Under the pieces are notes generated by a model. That model worked only from the letters and a program-made list of their open reading frames with translations, had not been told where the DNA came from and searched no databases. A program made the translations under genes and the position numbers. From the NCBI RefSeq assembly GCF_015644665.1, contig NZ_JADOBQ010000011.1:1-64000 (forward strand): a DNA stretch of 64,000 nucleotides. The letters run 5' to 3'. Shown in pieces: positions 1 to 8,982 of this stretch. This stretch comes from Roseobacter sp. MH60115 (GTDB taxonomy: Bacteria; Pseudomonadota; Alphaproteobacteria; Rhodobacterales; Rhodobacteraceae). Position 1 is the stretch's first letter. Every line of letters starts with the position of its first letter.

Positions 1-101
1 ACTTCGCATCCTGCCTCTGGCCGTGCCTTTTCGAGGGATGCGTAGAACTCCGGCAGGAAGTCCATGCCGTTAAAAATTGGCACAATAACGGAGCAAAGCA
101 C
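1..101 (-). CDS. GT2 family glycosyltransferase, N-terminal fragment (cut by window edge)
   Basis: An open frame on the minus strand runs off the left edge. From a GTG at 99-101 it reads about 33 residues with the pattern S-V-I-V-P-I-F-N-G followed by D-F-L-P-E-F. This is the classic first beta strand and sugar-nucleotide-binding turn of GT-A fold, family 2 glycosyltransferases. The frame is open for nine more codons upstream, up to a TAG, and holds no ATG, so the GTG start is an inference and the ribosome site is weak. Substrate and pathway cannot be told from this fragment. It could also be a truncated remnant, because the rest lies outside the window. Confidence 0.5.
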   Translation of the reverse strand, partial: MLCSVIVPIFNGMDFLPEFYASLEKARPEAGCE

Positions 102-540
102 GGTAGATAATTCTCGGTTATCGTTACCCTAGTAGCTTGGATTGCTGGCAGGAAGGTTGGTTGCGCATCTGTAAGCGGGATCATGTGTTCTTCAAAATGA
201 CGCAGAGGAAATGGGAAAAACGGGGCGCGCCATCCAAAGCTGTTGTCGTCTTAGAAACTGCCACATAGGTGTCGCAATAAGCTGGTTCGGGAACTTTCGT
301 GAGATTGCTTCCCTTGACGAGGGAGCGGATGAGAGTGTTGGTTGTGTTTTCGGCAGTGCGCCGAAGGTTGCTGGTTTTTTGCCTTACCGTGGCATTGACT
401 AGGCGTCGTTACTCATTTTCTTTCGCCCTTCACGCAAATACCGCCGGTCGCAAGTCTTTGCACTAGGCGGGATGGCGTATCATGCACTATGTGCGTATTG
501 TGCGCAGAGTAGGTCCTTGTGGAAGATTTGCTGGGCCTTT
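102..540. other. Intergenic region without a supported gene
   Basis: About 440 bases between the divergent glycosyltransferase fragment and dusA. The only plus-strand frame (211-402, 63 codons) has no recognisable motif, no clear ribosome site and Cys-rich composition unlike a real protein. I see no convincing terminator, RNA gene or repeat. The composition is visibly less GC-rich than the flanking genes. Promoters for the two flanking genes should lie here but no hexamer pair stands out. Confidence 0.5.
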
Positions 541-552
541 GGAGAGTGTTCA

Positions 553-1563
553 ATGCCCAAGAACGCAGCTGTAAAGGCCGCGCGGCTTTCTATTGCACCG
601 ATGATGGACTGGACGGATCGGCACTGCCGCTATCTGCACCGCCTGTTGAGCACGCATACGTTGCTCTATACGGAAATGGTGACTTCAGCGGCACTGGTGC
701 GGGGGCAGGCGCTGCATCTGTTGGACTATTCGCAGGCCGAACACCCTGTCGCCTTGCAGCTGGGTGGCTCCGATCCGAAAGAGCTGGCGGTCGCGGCGCG
801 GTTGGGGGCCGAGGCTGGCTATTGCGAGATCAATCTCAACGTCGGTTGCCCGTCCGACCGGGTTCAGTCAGGCTGTTTTGGCGCGGTGTTGATGGAACAG
901 CCGGCCCTGGTGGCTCAGTGCGTGGCGGCCATGCAGCGGGCGGTCTCGATCCCCGTGACGGTGAAATGCCGGATCGGCGTGGATGATCAGATACCCGAGG
1001 AGGTGTTGCCCGAATTCCTTGCGCGGATCGTCGGCGCGGGTTGCGAGCGGGTCAGCATTCACGCCCGCAAGGCCTGGCTGCAGGGGCTCAGCCCCAAGGA
1101 AAACCGGGACATCCCACCGCTTGACTACGACCTGGTGATGCGGATGAAAGGGCTCTTCCCGAACCTGCACATCTCGATCAACGGCGGCATCACCTCGCTG
1201 GATCAGGCAGAAGCGTTTCTGGAAGCGGGGCTCGACGGCGTGATGATCGGGCGCGCGGCCTACCATGACCCCGCAGCGATTCTCTGCGCGGCCGATCCGC
1301 GCATCTTTGGCACCGGCACGGTCACCCGACCCGAGGACGCGGTCACCCAGATGCTGCCCTATATCGAGGCGCATCTGACGGCGGGCGGCAAGCTGGGGCA
1401 GATCACGCGGCACATGCTGGGGCTGTTCACCGGGCGGCCCGGCGCGCGGATGTGGCGGCGCGTCCTGTCGGAAGGCGCGCATCGCCCTGGTGCGGGACCG
1501 GAATTGGTGCTTGAGGCATTGCGTCAGATCGCGCCCCGCGACGGCTTGCAACAGACCGGCTGA
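553..1563 (+). CDS. dusA: tRNA-dihydrouridine(20/20a) synthase DusA
   Basis: Flavin enzyme that reduces specific uridines in the tRNA D-loop to dihydrouridine with NADPH. The 336-residue product has the DUS signature throughout. IAPMMDWTD is at the N-terminus. N-V-G-C-P-S-D-R-V precedes SGCFGA, which carries the catalytic Cys proton donor. HARKAWLQGLSPKENR is the DusA-specific RNA/FMN segment, and DGVMIGRAAYHDP is the FMN phosphate-binding loop. The frame is open back to 472. I chose the ATG at 553 because it gives the family's usual N-terminus and has GGAGAG at 541-546 with 6-nt spacing. A TauE-type permease follows 17 bases downstream. Cytoplasmic. Confidence 0.95.
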   Translation: MPKNAAVKAARLSIAPMMDWTDRHCRYLHRLLSTHTLLYTEMVTSAALVRGQALHLLDYSQAEHPVALQLGGSDPKELAVAARLGAEAGYCEINLNVGCPSDRVQSGCFGAVLMEQPALVAQCVAAMQRAVSIPVTVKCRIGVDDQIPEEVLPEFLARIVGAGCERVSIHARKAWLQGLSPKENRDIPPLDYDLVMRMKGLFPNLHISINGGITSLDQAEAFLEAGLDGVMIGRAAYHDPAAILCAADPRIFGTGTVTRPEDAVTQMLPYIEAHLTAGGKLGQITRHMLGLFTGRPGARMWRRVLSEGAHRPGAGPELVLEALRQIAPRDGLQQTG

Positions 1564-1580
1564 TCGCGCAGAACACCCCG

Positions 1581-2405
1581 ATGCAAGACCCCATCCTTCT
1601 GCTCCAGATGCTTGTGCTGCTCCTTGTGATCGGCGCCTTTGCCGGTGTGCTCGCAGGCCTGCTGGGCGTCGGCGGCGGCATCGTGCTTGTTCCTGCGTTT
1701 TTCTATGCTTTCCAGACGCTTGGCTATGCAGGGCCAGAGTTGATGCAGCTCTGCGTGGCCACGTCGCTGTCGACGATACTGGTCACCTCCACCCGCTCGG
1801 TGCTGAGTCACAACAAGAAAGGCGCCGTGGATTGGACGATCCTGCGGGCCTGGGCGCCGGGCATCATGCTGGGTGCGTTGATCGGGATGCTGATCGTGGC
1901 GCAGCTGCGCACGGTTGCCCTGCAGTTCATCTTTGGCGCGCTGGCGATGACGGTCGGTCTTTACATGGCCTTCGGGCGGTCGGCGTGGCGGTTGGGTACC
2001 GCGATGCCAAGCGGTTTGCTGCGGCTCCTCTTGTCGCCCTTTGTCGGCTTTCTCTCTGTCCTGATGGGCGTGGGCGGCGGCAGTTTCGGCGTACCGCTGA
2101 TGAGCCTGTTCGCCGTGCCGATTCACCGCGCCGTGGCGACGGCTGCCGGATTTGGCCTGCTGATTGCCCTCCCGTCGGTCGCAGGCTTTCTGCTGTTGCC
2201 GATGACAGCGGAGACGCGGCCCCCCGCGACGCTGGGGTCGATCAACCTGATCGCCTTCGGCGTCACCATTTCAATGACCTTGCTGACAGCCCCTCTGGGT
2301 GCACGTCTTGCCCATGCGCTCGATCCCAAACCGCTCCGGCGCGTCTTTGCGGTGTTTCTGTTGCTGGTGGCCGCGAACATGATCCGCAAGGCCGCCGGAT
2401 GGTAG
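1581..2405 (+). CDS. TauE/SafE family sulfite exporter-like permease
   Basis: A 274-residue integral membrane protein of the TSUP (TauE/SafE) family, thought to move sulfite, sulfoacetate or related small anions across the inner membrane. The two family glycine motifs are visible: GLLGVGGGIVLVPAF near residue 25 and its C-terminal half counterpart GVGGGSFGVPL near 160. They mark the internal duplication. Roughly seven to eight hydrophobic segments can be counted. The last codons overlap the start of the next gene (ATG at 2399, stop at 2403-2405), so the two are probably translationally coupled. The true substrate is not evident from the neighbours. Confidence 0.85.
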   Translation: MQDPILLLQMLVLLLVIGAFAGVLAGLLGVGGGIVLVPAFFYAFQTLGYAGPELMQLCVATSLSTILVTSTRSVLSHNKKGAVDWTILRAWAPGIMLGALIGMLIVAQLRTVALQFIFGALAMTVGLYMAFGRSAWRLGTAMPSGLLRLLLSPFVGFLSVLMGVGGGSFGVPLMSLFAVPIHRAVATAAGFGLLIALPSVAGFLLLPMTAETRPPATLGSINLIAFGVTISMTLLTAPLGARLAHALDPKPLRRVFAVFLLLVAANMIRKAAGW

Positions 2406-3187
2406 AGGATTTTTTCACCAGAGGGTGGGCCGTCTTCCCGCCCGAACCTGCGGTGGCGGAGTGGGCAGGTCACGCCACAGTTCATGCACAGAAGGCCGTC
2501 CAGAATCCTGAAAACAGACATCTATTGCAGTGTGAAGATACGTGGTTTGTCGGGCTGGATGCCTTGCCGAATGATGCCGCGGGTCGTGTCGCCGGCGGTG
2601 CCCCGCTGAGCGGTGCGGCGGTCGATTTTGCAACGGCGCATTGCGGCGGCTGGCCTGCGCTGCACCGGGCGCAGCTCTCGGTGACTTACCCCGGCTATCC
2701 ACGTCCCCGCGCAGGCGAGAGCGATGCGGGCTTTCGCTACAGGCGCGACCGGGATGCCGCCCATGTGGACGGGATCATCGGCATCGGGACGCCCAAGCGG
2801 CGCTTTGTGCAGGAACCGCATGGGTTTGTTCTGGGCGTGCCCCTGACACAGGCTGATCCTGAGGCCGCGCCGCTGGTGGTCTGGGAAGGCAGCCATCACA
2901 TCATGAAAGCCGCCCTGCGCCGGGCGATGCAGGGGCAGGCGGGCGGTCCCTTGTCCGAGGTCGATGTCACGGAGGTTTATCAATCCGCCCGGCGGGAGAT
3001 CTTCGCCACCTGTCCGCGCGTTGCGCTGCCGGGGCCGGTCGGATCGGTCAGCCTGTTGCACCGGATGACCCTGCACGGCGTTGCGCCCTGGGCCGAAGGC
3101 GCGGTTGCCGATCCCGACGGCAGGATGATCGCCTATTTCCGCCCGGAACTCGCGGGCGGTGTCGCGGCGTGGCTGACGGACCCCTGA
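2399..3187 (+). CDS. PhyH-type Fe(II)/2-oxoglutarate dioxygenase-like protein
   Basis: A 262-residue protein starting inside the 3' end of the TauE gene (7-base overlap). The sequence has the double-stranded beta-helix hallmark of phytanoyl-CoA dioxygenase-like enzymes. These are an H-x-D pair (AAHVDGIIG, about residue 122) and a distal His in LLHRMTLHGVAPW near residue 225, followed by an Arg in MIAYFRPE suited to binding the 2-oxoglutarate carboxylate. GVPLTQ and VVWEGSHHIM match the usual strand that precedes the G-S-H turn of PhyH proteins. Substrate unknown; pairing with a sulfite/sulfonate-type exporter suggests a small organic substrate, but that is inference. Confidence 0.7.
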   Translation: MVEDFFTRGWAVFPPEPAVAEWAGHATVHAQKAVQNPENRHLLQCEDTWFVGLDALPNDAAGRVAGGAPLSGAAVDFATAHCGGWPALHRAQLSVTYPGYPRPRAGESDAGFRYRRDRDAAHVDGIIGIGTPKRRFVQEPHGFVLGVPLTQADPEAAPLVVWEGSHHIMKAALRRAMQGQAGGPLSEVDVTEVYQSARREIFATCPRVALPGPVGSVSLLHRMTLHGVAPWAEGAVADPDGRMIAYFRPELAGGVAAWLTDP

Positions 3188-3310
3188 CCGACATCAAGCC
3201 GTTGCACCTGCTGCATCGCTGCCATGTGCGCACATCTTCCGACCCCCCTTGGCAAGGCCGCGCCCAGCACTTATACGCGCAGCCTGATCCCCCCTCAGGA
3301 GCCCCGCAAA

Positions 3311-4096
3311 ATGGTTGGCAGCGCAAATCTCAACATCATGATCAAAGCCGCCCGCCGCGCCGGGCGTTCGCTGGTCAAGGACTTCCGCGAAGTGGAGAAC
3401 CTTCAGGTCTCCATGAAGGGCGCTGGCGACTTCGTCAGCCGGGCGGATATCAACGCCGAAAAGATCATCAAGGAAGACCTGATGGGGGCCCGCCCGACCT
3501 ATGGCTGGCTGGGCGAGGAGAGCGGTGGCGAAGAGGGGCAGGACCCCACGCGACGCTGGCTTGTCGATCCGCTGGACGGGACCACCAATTTCCTGCACGG
3601 TTTGCCGCATTGGGCGGTCTCCATCGCGTTGGAGCACAAGGGCCAGATCGTCGCGGGCGTGGTCTTTGACCCGGCCAAGGACGAGATGTTCTTTGCCGAA
3701 AAAGGCACCGGGGCCTGGATGAACGAAAGCCGCCTGCGTGTCTCGGGCCGGATCAAGATGATCGAAGGCCTGTTTTCCACCGGTCTGCCCTTTGGCGGTC
3801 GGTCCGATCTACCTGACACGCTGAAAGAGATGGCGCGGGTTGCCCCGGCCTGTTCCGGTGTGCGGCGCTGGGGGGCGGCATCGCTTGACCTGGCCTATGT
3901 GGCGGCGGGTCGTTATGACGGTTATTGGGAACGGCGGCTCAATGCGTGGGACATCGCGGCGGGCCTGGTGATCGTGCGCGAGGCCGGGGGGCTGGCCGAA
4001 CCCATCAATCCGGCGGGCGATATCGTCGACGACGGCAGCATCATCTGCGCCAATGAAGCACTGTTTTCACCGTTGGCGAAACTGGTGCGCGGCTGA
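3311..4096 (+). CDS. Inositol monophosphatase family protein (SuhB-like)
   Basis: A 261-residue Mg-dependent phosphatase of the IMPase/SuhB family, which hydrolyses inositol 1-phosphate or related sugar phosphates. Seen motifs: GEESG (metal-binding Glu), DPLDGTTNFLHG (the family's D-P-[IL]-D-G-T signature with metal ligands) and NAWDIAAGLVIVREAGG (the second signature). The frame extends upstream to 3224, but the ATG at 3311 follows AGGAG (3297-3301) by 9 bases and matches family N-termini. SuhB also acts in rRNA antitermination in enterobacteria; whether this copy does is unknown. It is convergent with the rhomboid gene, whose stop abuts this one. Confidence 0.9.
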   Translation: MVGSANLNIMIKAARRAGRSLVKDFREVENLQVSMKGAGDFVSRADINAEKIIKEDLMGARPTYGWLGEESGGEEGQDPTRRWLVDPLDGTTNFLHGLPHWAVSIALEHKGQIVAGVVFDPAKDEMFFAEKGTGAWMNESRLRVSGRIKMIEGLFSTGLPFGGRSDLPDTLKEMARVAPACSGVRRWGAASLDLAYVAAGRYDGYWERRLNAWDIAAGLVIVREAGGLAEPINPAGDIVDDGSIICANEALFSPLAKLVRG

Positions 4097-4870
4097 TCAG
4101 GTCCAGGGGCCTCTGCCTTTGCCGGGTCTCCGCCTGCCGACTTTTGGAATGCTGCTTCTTGCCACTCTATAGCGTGCCTCAGGATGCGGTGGGTGGCCAT
4201 CGGTCCGGGTCCAGAACGCAGGCCCGCCGCGCCGCATCCAGACCGGCACCGCCAGCACCAGCCCGGCAGCAAAACCCCCGGCATGCGCCCAATAGGCGAC
4301 ACCGCCTGCCGACGGGTCCGCGCCGAAGCCGCCGACAAACTGCAGCGCAAACCAGACCGCCAGCATGATCCATGCCGGGATCGGGAAGATGCGAAAAAAC
4401 ACGATGAAGATGATCAGGATGTCGACCTTGGCCTTGGGAAAGAGCAAAAGGTAGCCGCCCATGACCCCGGCGATGGCACCGGAGGCCCCGACCATGGGTA
4501 CGGTCGATCCAGGCGCGGAAAGATATTGCATCCACCCGGCGGCGACACCGGCGGCGCCGTAGAAGAGCAAGTAGCCCAGATGGCCCATCTCATCCTCGAT
4601 ATTGTCGCCGAAGATGTATAAAAACAGCATGTTACCCGCCAGATGCATCCAGCCGCCGTGCAGGAACATTGATGAGACGAGGGTATAGCTGCCCTGACCG
4701 GCGTCCAGCCGCGCGGGGATCAGCGCCCAATCGAGCCAGAAGGCGTTGATCAGGCGCGCGTCCTGCATGATGCCTACGTAGCTGAGGAAAATGCCGATAT
4801 TGGCCGCCATCAGGATGTAGGTGACATAGGGCGTACGGCCGGACGGGTTGTGATCACGGATCGGAAACAT
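4097..4870 (-). CDS. Rhomboid family intramembrane serine protease
   Basis: A 257-residue polytopic membrane protein. The rhomboid catalytic dyad is present: Ser in GASGAIAGVMGGY (TM4) and His in HAGGFAAGLVL (TM6). The L1-loop region GWMHLAGNMLFLYIFG carries the conserved H and N that stabilise the oxyanion. It starts MFPIRDHNPS, an N-terminus common in alphaproteobacterial rhomboids. The C-terminal 50 residues after TM6 are basic and Pro-rich and probably cytoplasmic. It would cleave transmembrane segments of other membrane proteins; no obvious substrate is adjacent. It ends against the IMPase gene with no spacer. Confidence 0.92.
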   Translation of the reverse strand: MFPIRDHNPSGRTPYVTYILMAANIGIFLSYVGIMQDARLINAFWLDWALIPARLDAGQGSYTLVSSMFLHGGWMHLAGNMLFLYIFGDNIEDEMGHLGYLLFYGAAGVAAGWMQYLSAPGSTVPMVGASGAIAGVMGGYLLLFPKAKVDILIIFIVFFRIFPIPAWIMLAVWFALQFVGGFGADPSAGGVAYWAHAGGFAAGLVLAVPVWMRRGGPAFWTRTDGHPPHPEARYRVARSSIPKVGRRRPGKGRGPWT

Positions 4871-4910
4871 GGCCCCACGCTGGGCGATCCGCCCGGTGAG
4901 GTCAAGGCAC

Positions 4911-4931
4911 CCCGGCGCGCAGGGCGCCGGG
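4911..4931 (-). terminator. GC-rich hairpin after putA
   Basis: Arms CCCGGCGC (4911-4918) and GCGCCGGG (4924-4931) pair perfectly over 8 bp with a 5-base loop, just past the putA stop. No T-run follows on the minus strand, so it may be a weak intrinsic terminator or only an mRNA 3'-end stabiliser. Confidence 0.4.
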
Positions 4932-4939
4932 AGACCGGA

Positions 4940-7900
4940 TCAGGTGGAGGCGCCCAGCAGTGCCGCGTTGCCGCCCGAGGCCGTGGTGTCCACGCAGACA
5001 TGACGTTCCGCACGCACACGGGCGGTGTCGGGGCGGCCTGGGATCAGGGGGATGATCGGGCCACTGCGTCGCGACAGCGCAACCTCAATGGCGCGCCCGG
5101 TCTCCACGTCCCCCCACCAGAGCACGCCACCATAGGCAGGCCCGTCCACCAGCGCATCCGGGTCCAGCGTGCCGGTTGCCATGACGGCGGCACCACCAAG
5201 CGCTTCGACGGCGCGGGCCTGTGCTGCTGCCACCTCCGCGCCCGGACCGGCACAGAGCAAAGCCGCGCGGGGCAGGGTGCTGAGCCGGTTGGATTCGCCC
5301 GTCGGCCCCGGCAGGCTTTGCGCCGTCTGTGGCATCGGTCGGGCCGCACGCAGCGCAGGCAGTTGCGCCATGGCACCATCCCACGTCGCGTCACGCGTTT
5401 CGCGGTCCGGGGCGGAGAAGCGCGGCAGATAGTTGGGACCGCCCGCCTTGGGGCCAGTGCCGGAGAGCCCCTCACCGCCAAAAGGCTGGCTGCCAACAAT
5501 CGCGCCAATCTGGTTGCGGTTCACATAGATGTTGCCCGCTTCGATCCGTTCGGAGATATGCTGCACCCGGTCGTCGATCCGCGTGTGCAAACCGAAGGTC
5601 AGCCCATATCCGGCGTGGTTGATGGCATCGATCACCGCGTCAAGCTCTTGCGATTTGAACGTGGCCAGATGCAGCACAGGGCCAAAGATTTCCCGCTCCA
5701 ACGCGTCGATCCCGCGCACCCGGATCAGGGTCGGCGCAATGAAGGTGCCGTGATCCGGCGTGGCAAGCTCGGCCATGACGCGGCCCTCTGCGCGGGCGGC
5801 GGCGACGTGATCGGCGATCCCCTTGCGCGCGGCCTCATCAATCACCGGCCCCACGTCGGTGGCAAGGTCCCAAGGGTTGCCCAGCCTTAGCGCCTGCATC
5901 GCCCCGATCAGCATCTTCGTGAAGTCTTCGGCGATGTCCTCCTGCACGTAAAGGCAGCGCAGGGCGGAGCAGCGCTGACCCGCGGATTGAAAGGCGCTTT
6001 CGATGATCGATTGCACGGCCTGTTCGGGCAGCGCGGTGCTGTCCACGATCATCGCGTTCAACCCGCCGGTTTCGGCGATCAGCGGCGTGCCGGGGGCGCA
6101 GTTTTCCGCCATGGCGGCGCGGATGCGCAGGGCCGTGGCGGTCGACCCGGTGAAGGCCACGCCACCCACGCGCGGGTCCGAGGTCAGCAGGCCGCCGATG
6201 TCGCCGCCGCCGGGCAGCAGTTGCAACGCGCTGCGCGGCACACCGGCCTCATGCAGGATGGAGACGGCCAGATAGGCGGCCAGCGGGGTTTGCTCCGCCG
6301 GTTTGGCCAGCACCGCATTGCCTGCCGCCAGTGCCGCCGTCACCTGACCGCAGAAGATGGCAAAGGGGAAGTTCCACGGTGAGATACAGGTGAAGATGCC
6401 TGCCGGGGGCGTGTTTGTCGCCTGCGCCGCGTAGTAACGCAGGAAATCGACGGCCTCGCGCAGCTCCGCCACGCAATCGGGCAGGCCTTTACCCGCCTCC
6501 CGGGCCAGCAGGGCAAAGACTTCGCCAAAGCGGTCCTCCATCACCCCGGCGGCTTTTTGCAGCACCGCGCGGCGTTCAGCGAGGGGCGCGGACCAGGGTA
6601 CAGCGGTGTCGAATGCCGTCGCAACATCGGCAGCGGTGGCGTGCTGGACGGTTCCCGGTACGTCGTCGGGGTTGGCTGGGTTGGTCACGGGCGCGGTCGT
6701 GCCCTCCGGGTCCACGTCACCGGCCAGCAGCGGCGCCGCCGTCCACGCCTGCGCGGCAAAGGGCGCGCGCGCGGCCTCGATCGCTTCCAGCGTCTGGGTA
6801 TGCGCGAGATCGAAGCCCCGCGCATTTCCCCGCAACGGCAGGAACAGCGCGGGCCCTTTCGCGATGTCGGGCGTAGGTCCCTTGGCCAAAAGCTCAAAAG
6901 GATCCGCGGCAACCACTTCGGGCGGCACATCCTCATCCACGATCTGGTTCACGAAACTGGAATTGGCCCCGTTTTCCAGCAAACGCCGCACCAGATAGGC
7001 CAGCAGGTCGCGGTGCGCGCCGACCGGCGCATAGATGCGGCAGCGGGTTTTGTTCTGCGCCATCACCAGCCCGTGAAGGGTCTCGCCCATGCCGTGCAGA
7101 CGCTGGAATTCGAAGGTTTCAGGATCATCGGCCATCTGCAGGATCGCCGCCACCGTATGCGCATTGTGGGTGGCGAACTGCGGGTAGATCCGGTCGGTCA
7201 TGCCCAGCAGCGTCTTGGCGTTGCAGATGTAGGAGACATCGGTGGCCGCCTTCTGCGTGAAGACCGGGAAGCCATCGATGCCCTCGACCTGCGCGCGTTT
7301 GATTTCCGTATCCCAATAGGCGCCTTTGACCAGCCGCACCATGATCTTGCGGTCGTGACGGACGGCCATGTCATAAAGCGCCTGCACCACGGTGCCCGCG
7401 CGCGGGCCGTATGCCTGCACCACAATGCCAAAGCCGTCCCAACCGGCAAGCGCGGGTTCCCCCATCACCCGATCGATCACCTCCAGAGAGAGGGCAAGGC
7501 GGTCCGCCTCTTCGGCGTCCACGTTCAGCCCCATGCCCGCAGATTTCGCCAGCAGCGCCAGTGCGCGCAGACGCGGCACCAGATCGGTCATCACCGCCTC
7601 TTCCTGCGCCACCTCATAGCGGGGATGCAGGGCGGAGAGCTTGACTGAAATGCCGGGGTTCTTGCGGATGTCATCCGACGTGCAGGCCGTCGCAATCGCT
7701 GAAATCGCGCGCGAATAGCTCAGGTGGTAGCGTTTTGCATCGGCCTCCGTCCGAGCCGCTTCGCCCAGCATGTCATAGGAATAGGTGAACCCATTTTTCT
7801 CCATGTTTGCAGCACGTTCCATGGCTTTGTTGATGTCCTCGCCCAGCACGAATTGCCGCCCCATTTCCTTCATCGCGCGGCTGACGGCGGTGCGGATCAC

Positions 7901-8365
7901 CGGCTCGCCCAACCGCTTAATGGCCGCCCGCAGGTGGCGCACCGGACCGGGCTGTTCGTCATCCAGCACGCGGCCCGTCAGCATCAGCGCCCAGGTCGAG
8001 GCATTCACGAGGCTGGAGGTGGAATGGCCCAGATGGCGACCCCAGTCGGAGGGGGCGATCTTGTCTTCGATCAGCGCGTCGATGGTATCGGCATCGGGCA
8101 CCCGCAACAGGGCCTCGGCCAGACACATGAGGGCCACGCCTTCATCGGTCGACAGGCCGTATTCGGCGAGGAACACCTCCATCATCCCGGGGGCGCTGGT
8201 GCCCCGGATGTCGCGCACCAGCTGCGCCGCCGCCGCACTGATTTCGGCGCGCGCCGTGGCGGTCAGATCGGTGGCTGCAATGAGATCGGGCAGCACAGTG
8301 TCTGGATCGGCATAGGTGCTCGCGTCGATCAGGTGGCGCAGGGAAGGGGATGTATCTCGGGCCAT
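4940..8365 (-). CDS. putA: Bifunctional proline dehydrogenase / L-glutamate-gamma-semialdehyde dehydrogenase PutA
   Basis: Oxidises proline to glutamate in two steps: FAD-dependent proline dehydrogenase, then NAD-dependent P5C dehydrogenase, with substrate channelling. It has 1141 residues. The PRODH half spans about residues 70-470 (GADLALSLEVI-like barrel; VKGAYWDTEIKRAQ, the FAD/substrate strand). The ALDH half spans about 540-1010, with SPWNFPFAIF, FTGSTATALRI, ETGGLN (Glu) and GQRCSALR (catalytic Cys). The end carries the conserved PutA C-terminal motif ERHVCVDTTASGGNA. There is no N-terminal ribbon-helix-helix domain, so unlike E. coli PutA it should not repress itself. Control is expected from the divergent Lrp-type gene, as PutR does in Rhodobacter. 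Confidence 0.97.
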   Translation of the reverse strand: MARDTSPSLRHLIDASTYADPDTVLPDLIAATDLTATARAEISAAAAQLVRDIRGTSAPGMMEVFLAEYGLSTDEGVALMCLAEALLRVPDADTIDALIEDKIAPSDWGRHLGHSTSSLVNASTWALMLTGRVLDDEQPGPVRHLRAAIKRLGEPVIRTAVSRAMKEMGRQFVLGEDINKAMERAANMEKNGFTYSYDMLGEAARTEADAKRYHLSYSRAISAIATACTSDDIRKNPGISVKLSALHPRYEVAQEEAVMTDLVPRLRALALLAKSAGMGLNVDAEEADRLALSLEVIDRVMGEPALAGWDGFGIVVQAYGPRAGTVVQALYDMAVRHDRKIMVRLVKGAYWDTEIKRAQVEGIDGFPVFTQKAATDVSYICNAKTLLGMTDRIYPQFATHNAHTVAAILQMADDPETFEFQRLHGMGETLHGLVMAQNKTRCRIYAPVGAHRDLLAYLVRRLLENGANSSFVNQIVDEDVPPEVVAADPFELLAKGPTPDIAKGPALFLPLRGNARGFDLAHTQTLEAIEAARAPFAAQAWTAAPLLAGDVDPEGTTAPVTNPANPDDVPGTVQHATAADVATAFDTAVPWSAPLAERRAVLQKAAGVMEDRFGEVFALLAREAGKGLPDCVAELREAVDFLRYYAAQATNTPPAGIFTCISPWNFPFAIFCGQVTAALAAGNAVLAKPAEQTPLAAYLAVSILHEAGVPRSALQLLPGGGDIGGLLTSDPRVGGVAFTGSTATALRIRAAMAENCAPGTPLIAETGGLNAMIVDSTALPEQAVQSIIESAFQSAGQRCSALRCLYVQEDIAEDFTKMLIGAMQALRLGNPWDLATDVGPVIDEAARKGIADHVAAARAEGRVMAELATPDHGTFIAPTLIRVRGIDALEREIFGPVLHLATFKSQELDAVIDAINHAGYGLTFGLHTRIDDRVQHISERIEAGNIYVNRNQIGAIVGSQPFGGEGLSGTGPKAGGPNYLPRFSAPDRETRDATWDGAMAQLPALRAARPMPQTAQSLPGPTGESNRLSTLPRAALLCAGPGAEVAAAQARAVEALGGAAVMATGTLDPDALVDGPAYGGVLWWGDVETGRAIEVALSRRSGPIIPLIPGRPDTARVRAERHVCVDTTASGGNAALLGAST

Positions 8366-8449
8366 TTGGCATCTCCGGTGAGGGTTTGGCCTAGTATACC
8401 CGCAATTGAGAAGCCATACTGACTGAAGATATCATTCCTGGAGGGCGAA

Positions 8450-8950
8450 GTGGTAAAAATTTCGACGGAAGATGAGAAAAGCGAGCAGATGAACCTCGAC
8501 CGGTTTGATCGCGCGATTCTATCGGTGCTTGCAGAAGACGGGCGCATCAGCATCACCGATCTGGCCAAGCGGATCGGGCTGTCCAAATCGCCCACGCAGG
8601 CGCGGCTGCGGCGGCTGGAACAGACGGGCGTGATCATTGGATACCGGGCACTGCTGGATCCCATTCAGCTGGGCCTCGATCATGTCGCTTTCGTCGAGGT
8701 GCGTCTGAGCGACACGCGCGAGGCCGCGCTGACGGCGTTCAACCTGGCGGTGGCCAAGGTGCCCGAGATCGAACAGGCCCATATGATCGCCGGCAATTTC
8801 GACTACCTGCTCAAGGTGCGCACCCGCGACATGTCACGCTATCGCCAGTTTCTGGGCGAGACGATTTCAGCCCTGCCGCATGTGGCGGGGACCTCCACTT
8901 ATGTGGCCATGGAGGCGGTCAAGGAGACGATGCTGGCAGACACGGCTTGA
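8450..8950 (+). CDS. Lrp/AsnC family regulator, probable proline-responsive activator of putA (PutR-like)
   Basis: A 166-residue Lrp-type regulator. The N-terminal winged helix-turn-helix is seen in AILSVLAEDGRISITDLAKRIG followed by LSKSPTQARLRRLEQTGVI. The C-terminal RAM (ligand-binding) domain is seen from residue 80, with GNFDYLLKVRTRD. Translation most likely starts at a GTG (8450) preceded by GGAGGG at 8440-8445; an internal ATG at 8489 is a weaker alternative. It is divergent from putA across an 84-base gap, the arrangement of the putR-putA pair in Rhodobacteraceae, where PutR activates putA in response to proline. The assignment to proline is from that context. Confidence 0.85.
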   Translation: MVKISTEDEKSEQMNLDRFDRAILSVLAEDGRISITDLAKRIGLSKSPTQARLRRLEQTGVIIGYRALLDPIQLGLDHVAFVEVRLSDTREAALTAFNLAVAKVPEIEQAHMIAGNFDYLLKVRTRDMSRYRQFLGETISALPHVAGTSTYVAMEAVKETMLADTA

Positions 8951-8982
8951 CCTGAGGGCCTGTCGCGGCGACGCTGACAGTT

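Noticed and set aside
211-402. Plus-strand frame of 63 codons before dusA
   Set aside because: No domain, no ribosome site and an implausible Cys/Arg-rich composition.
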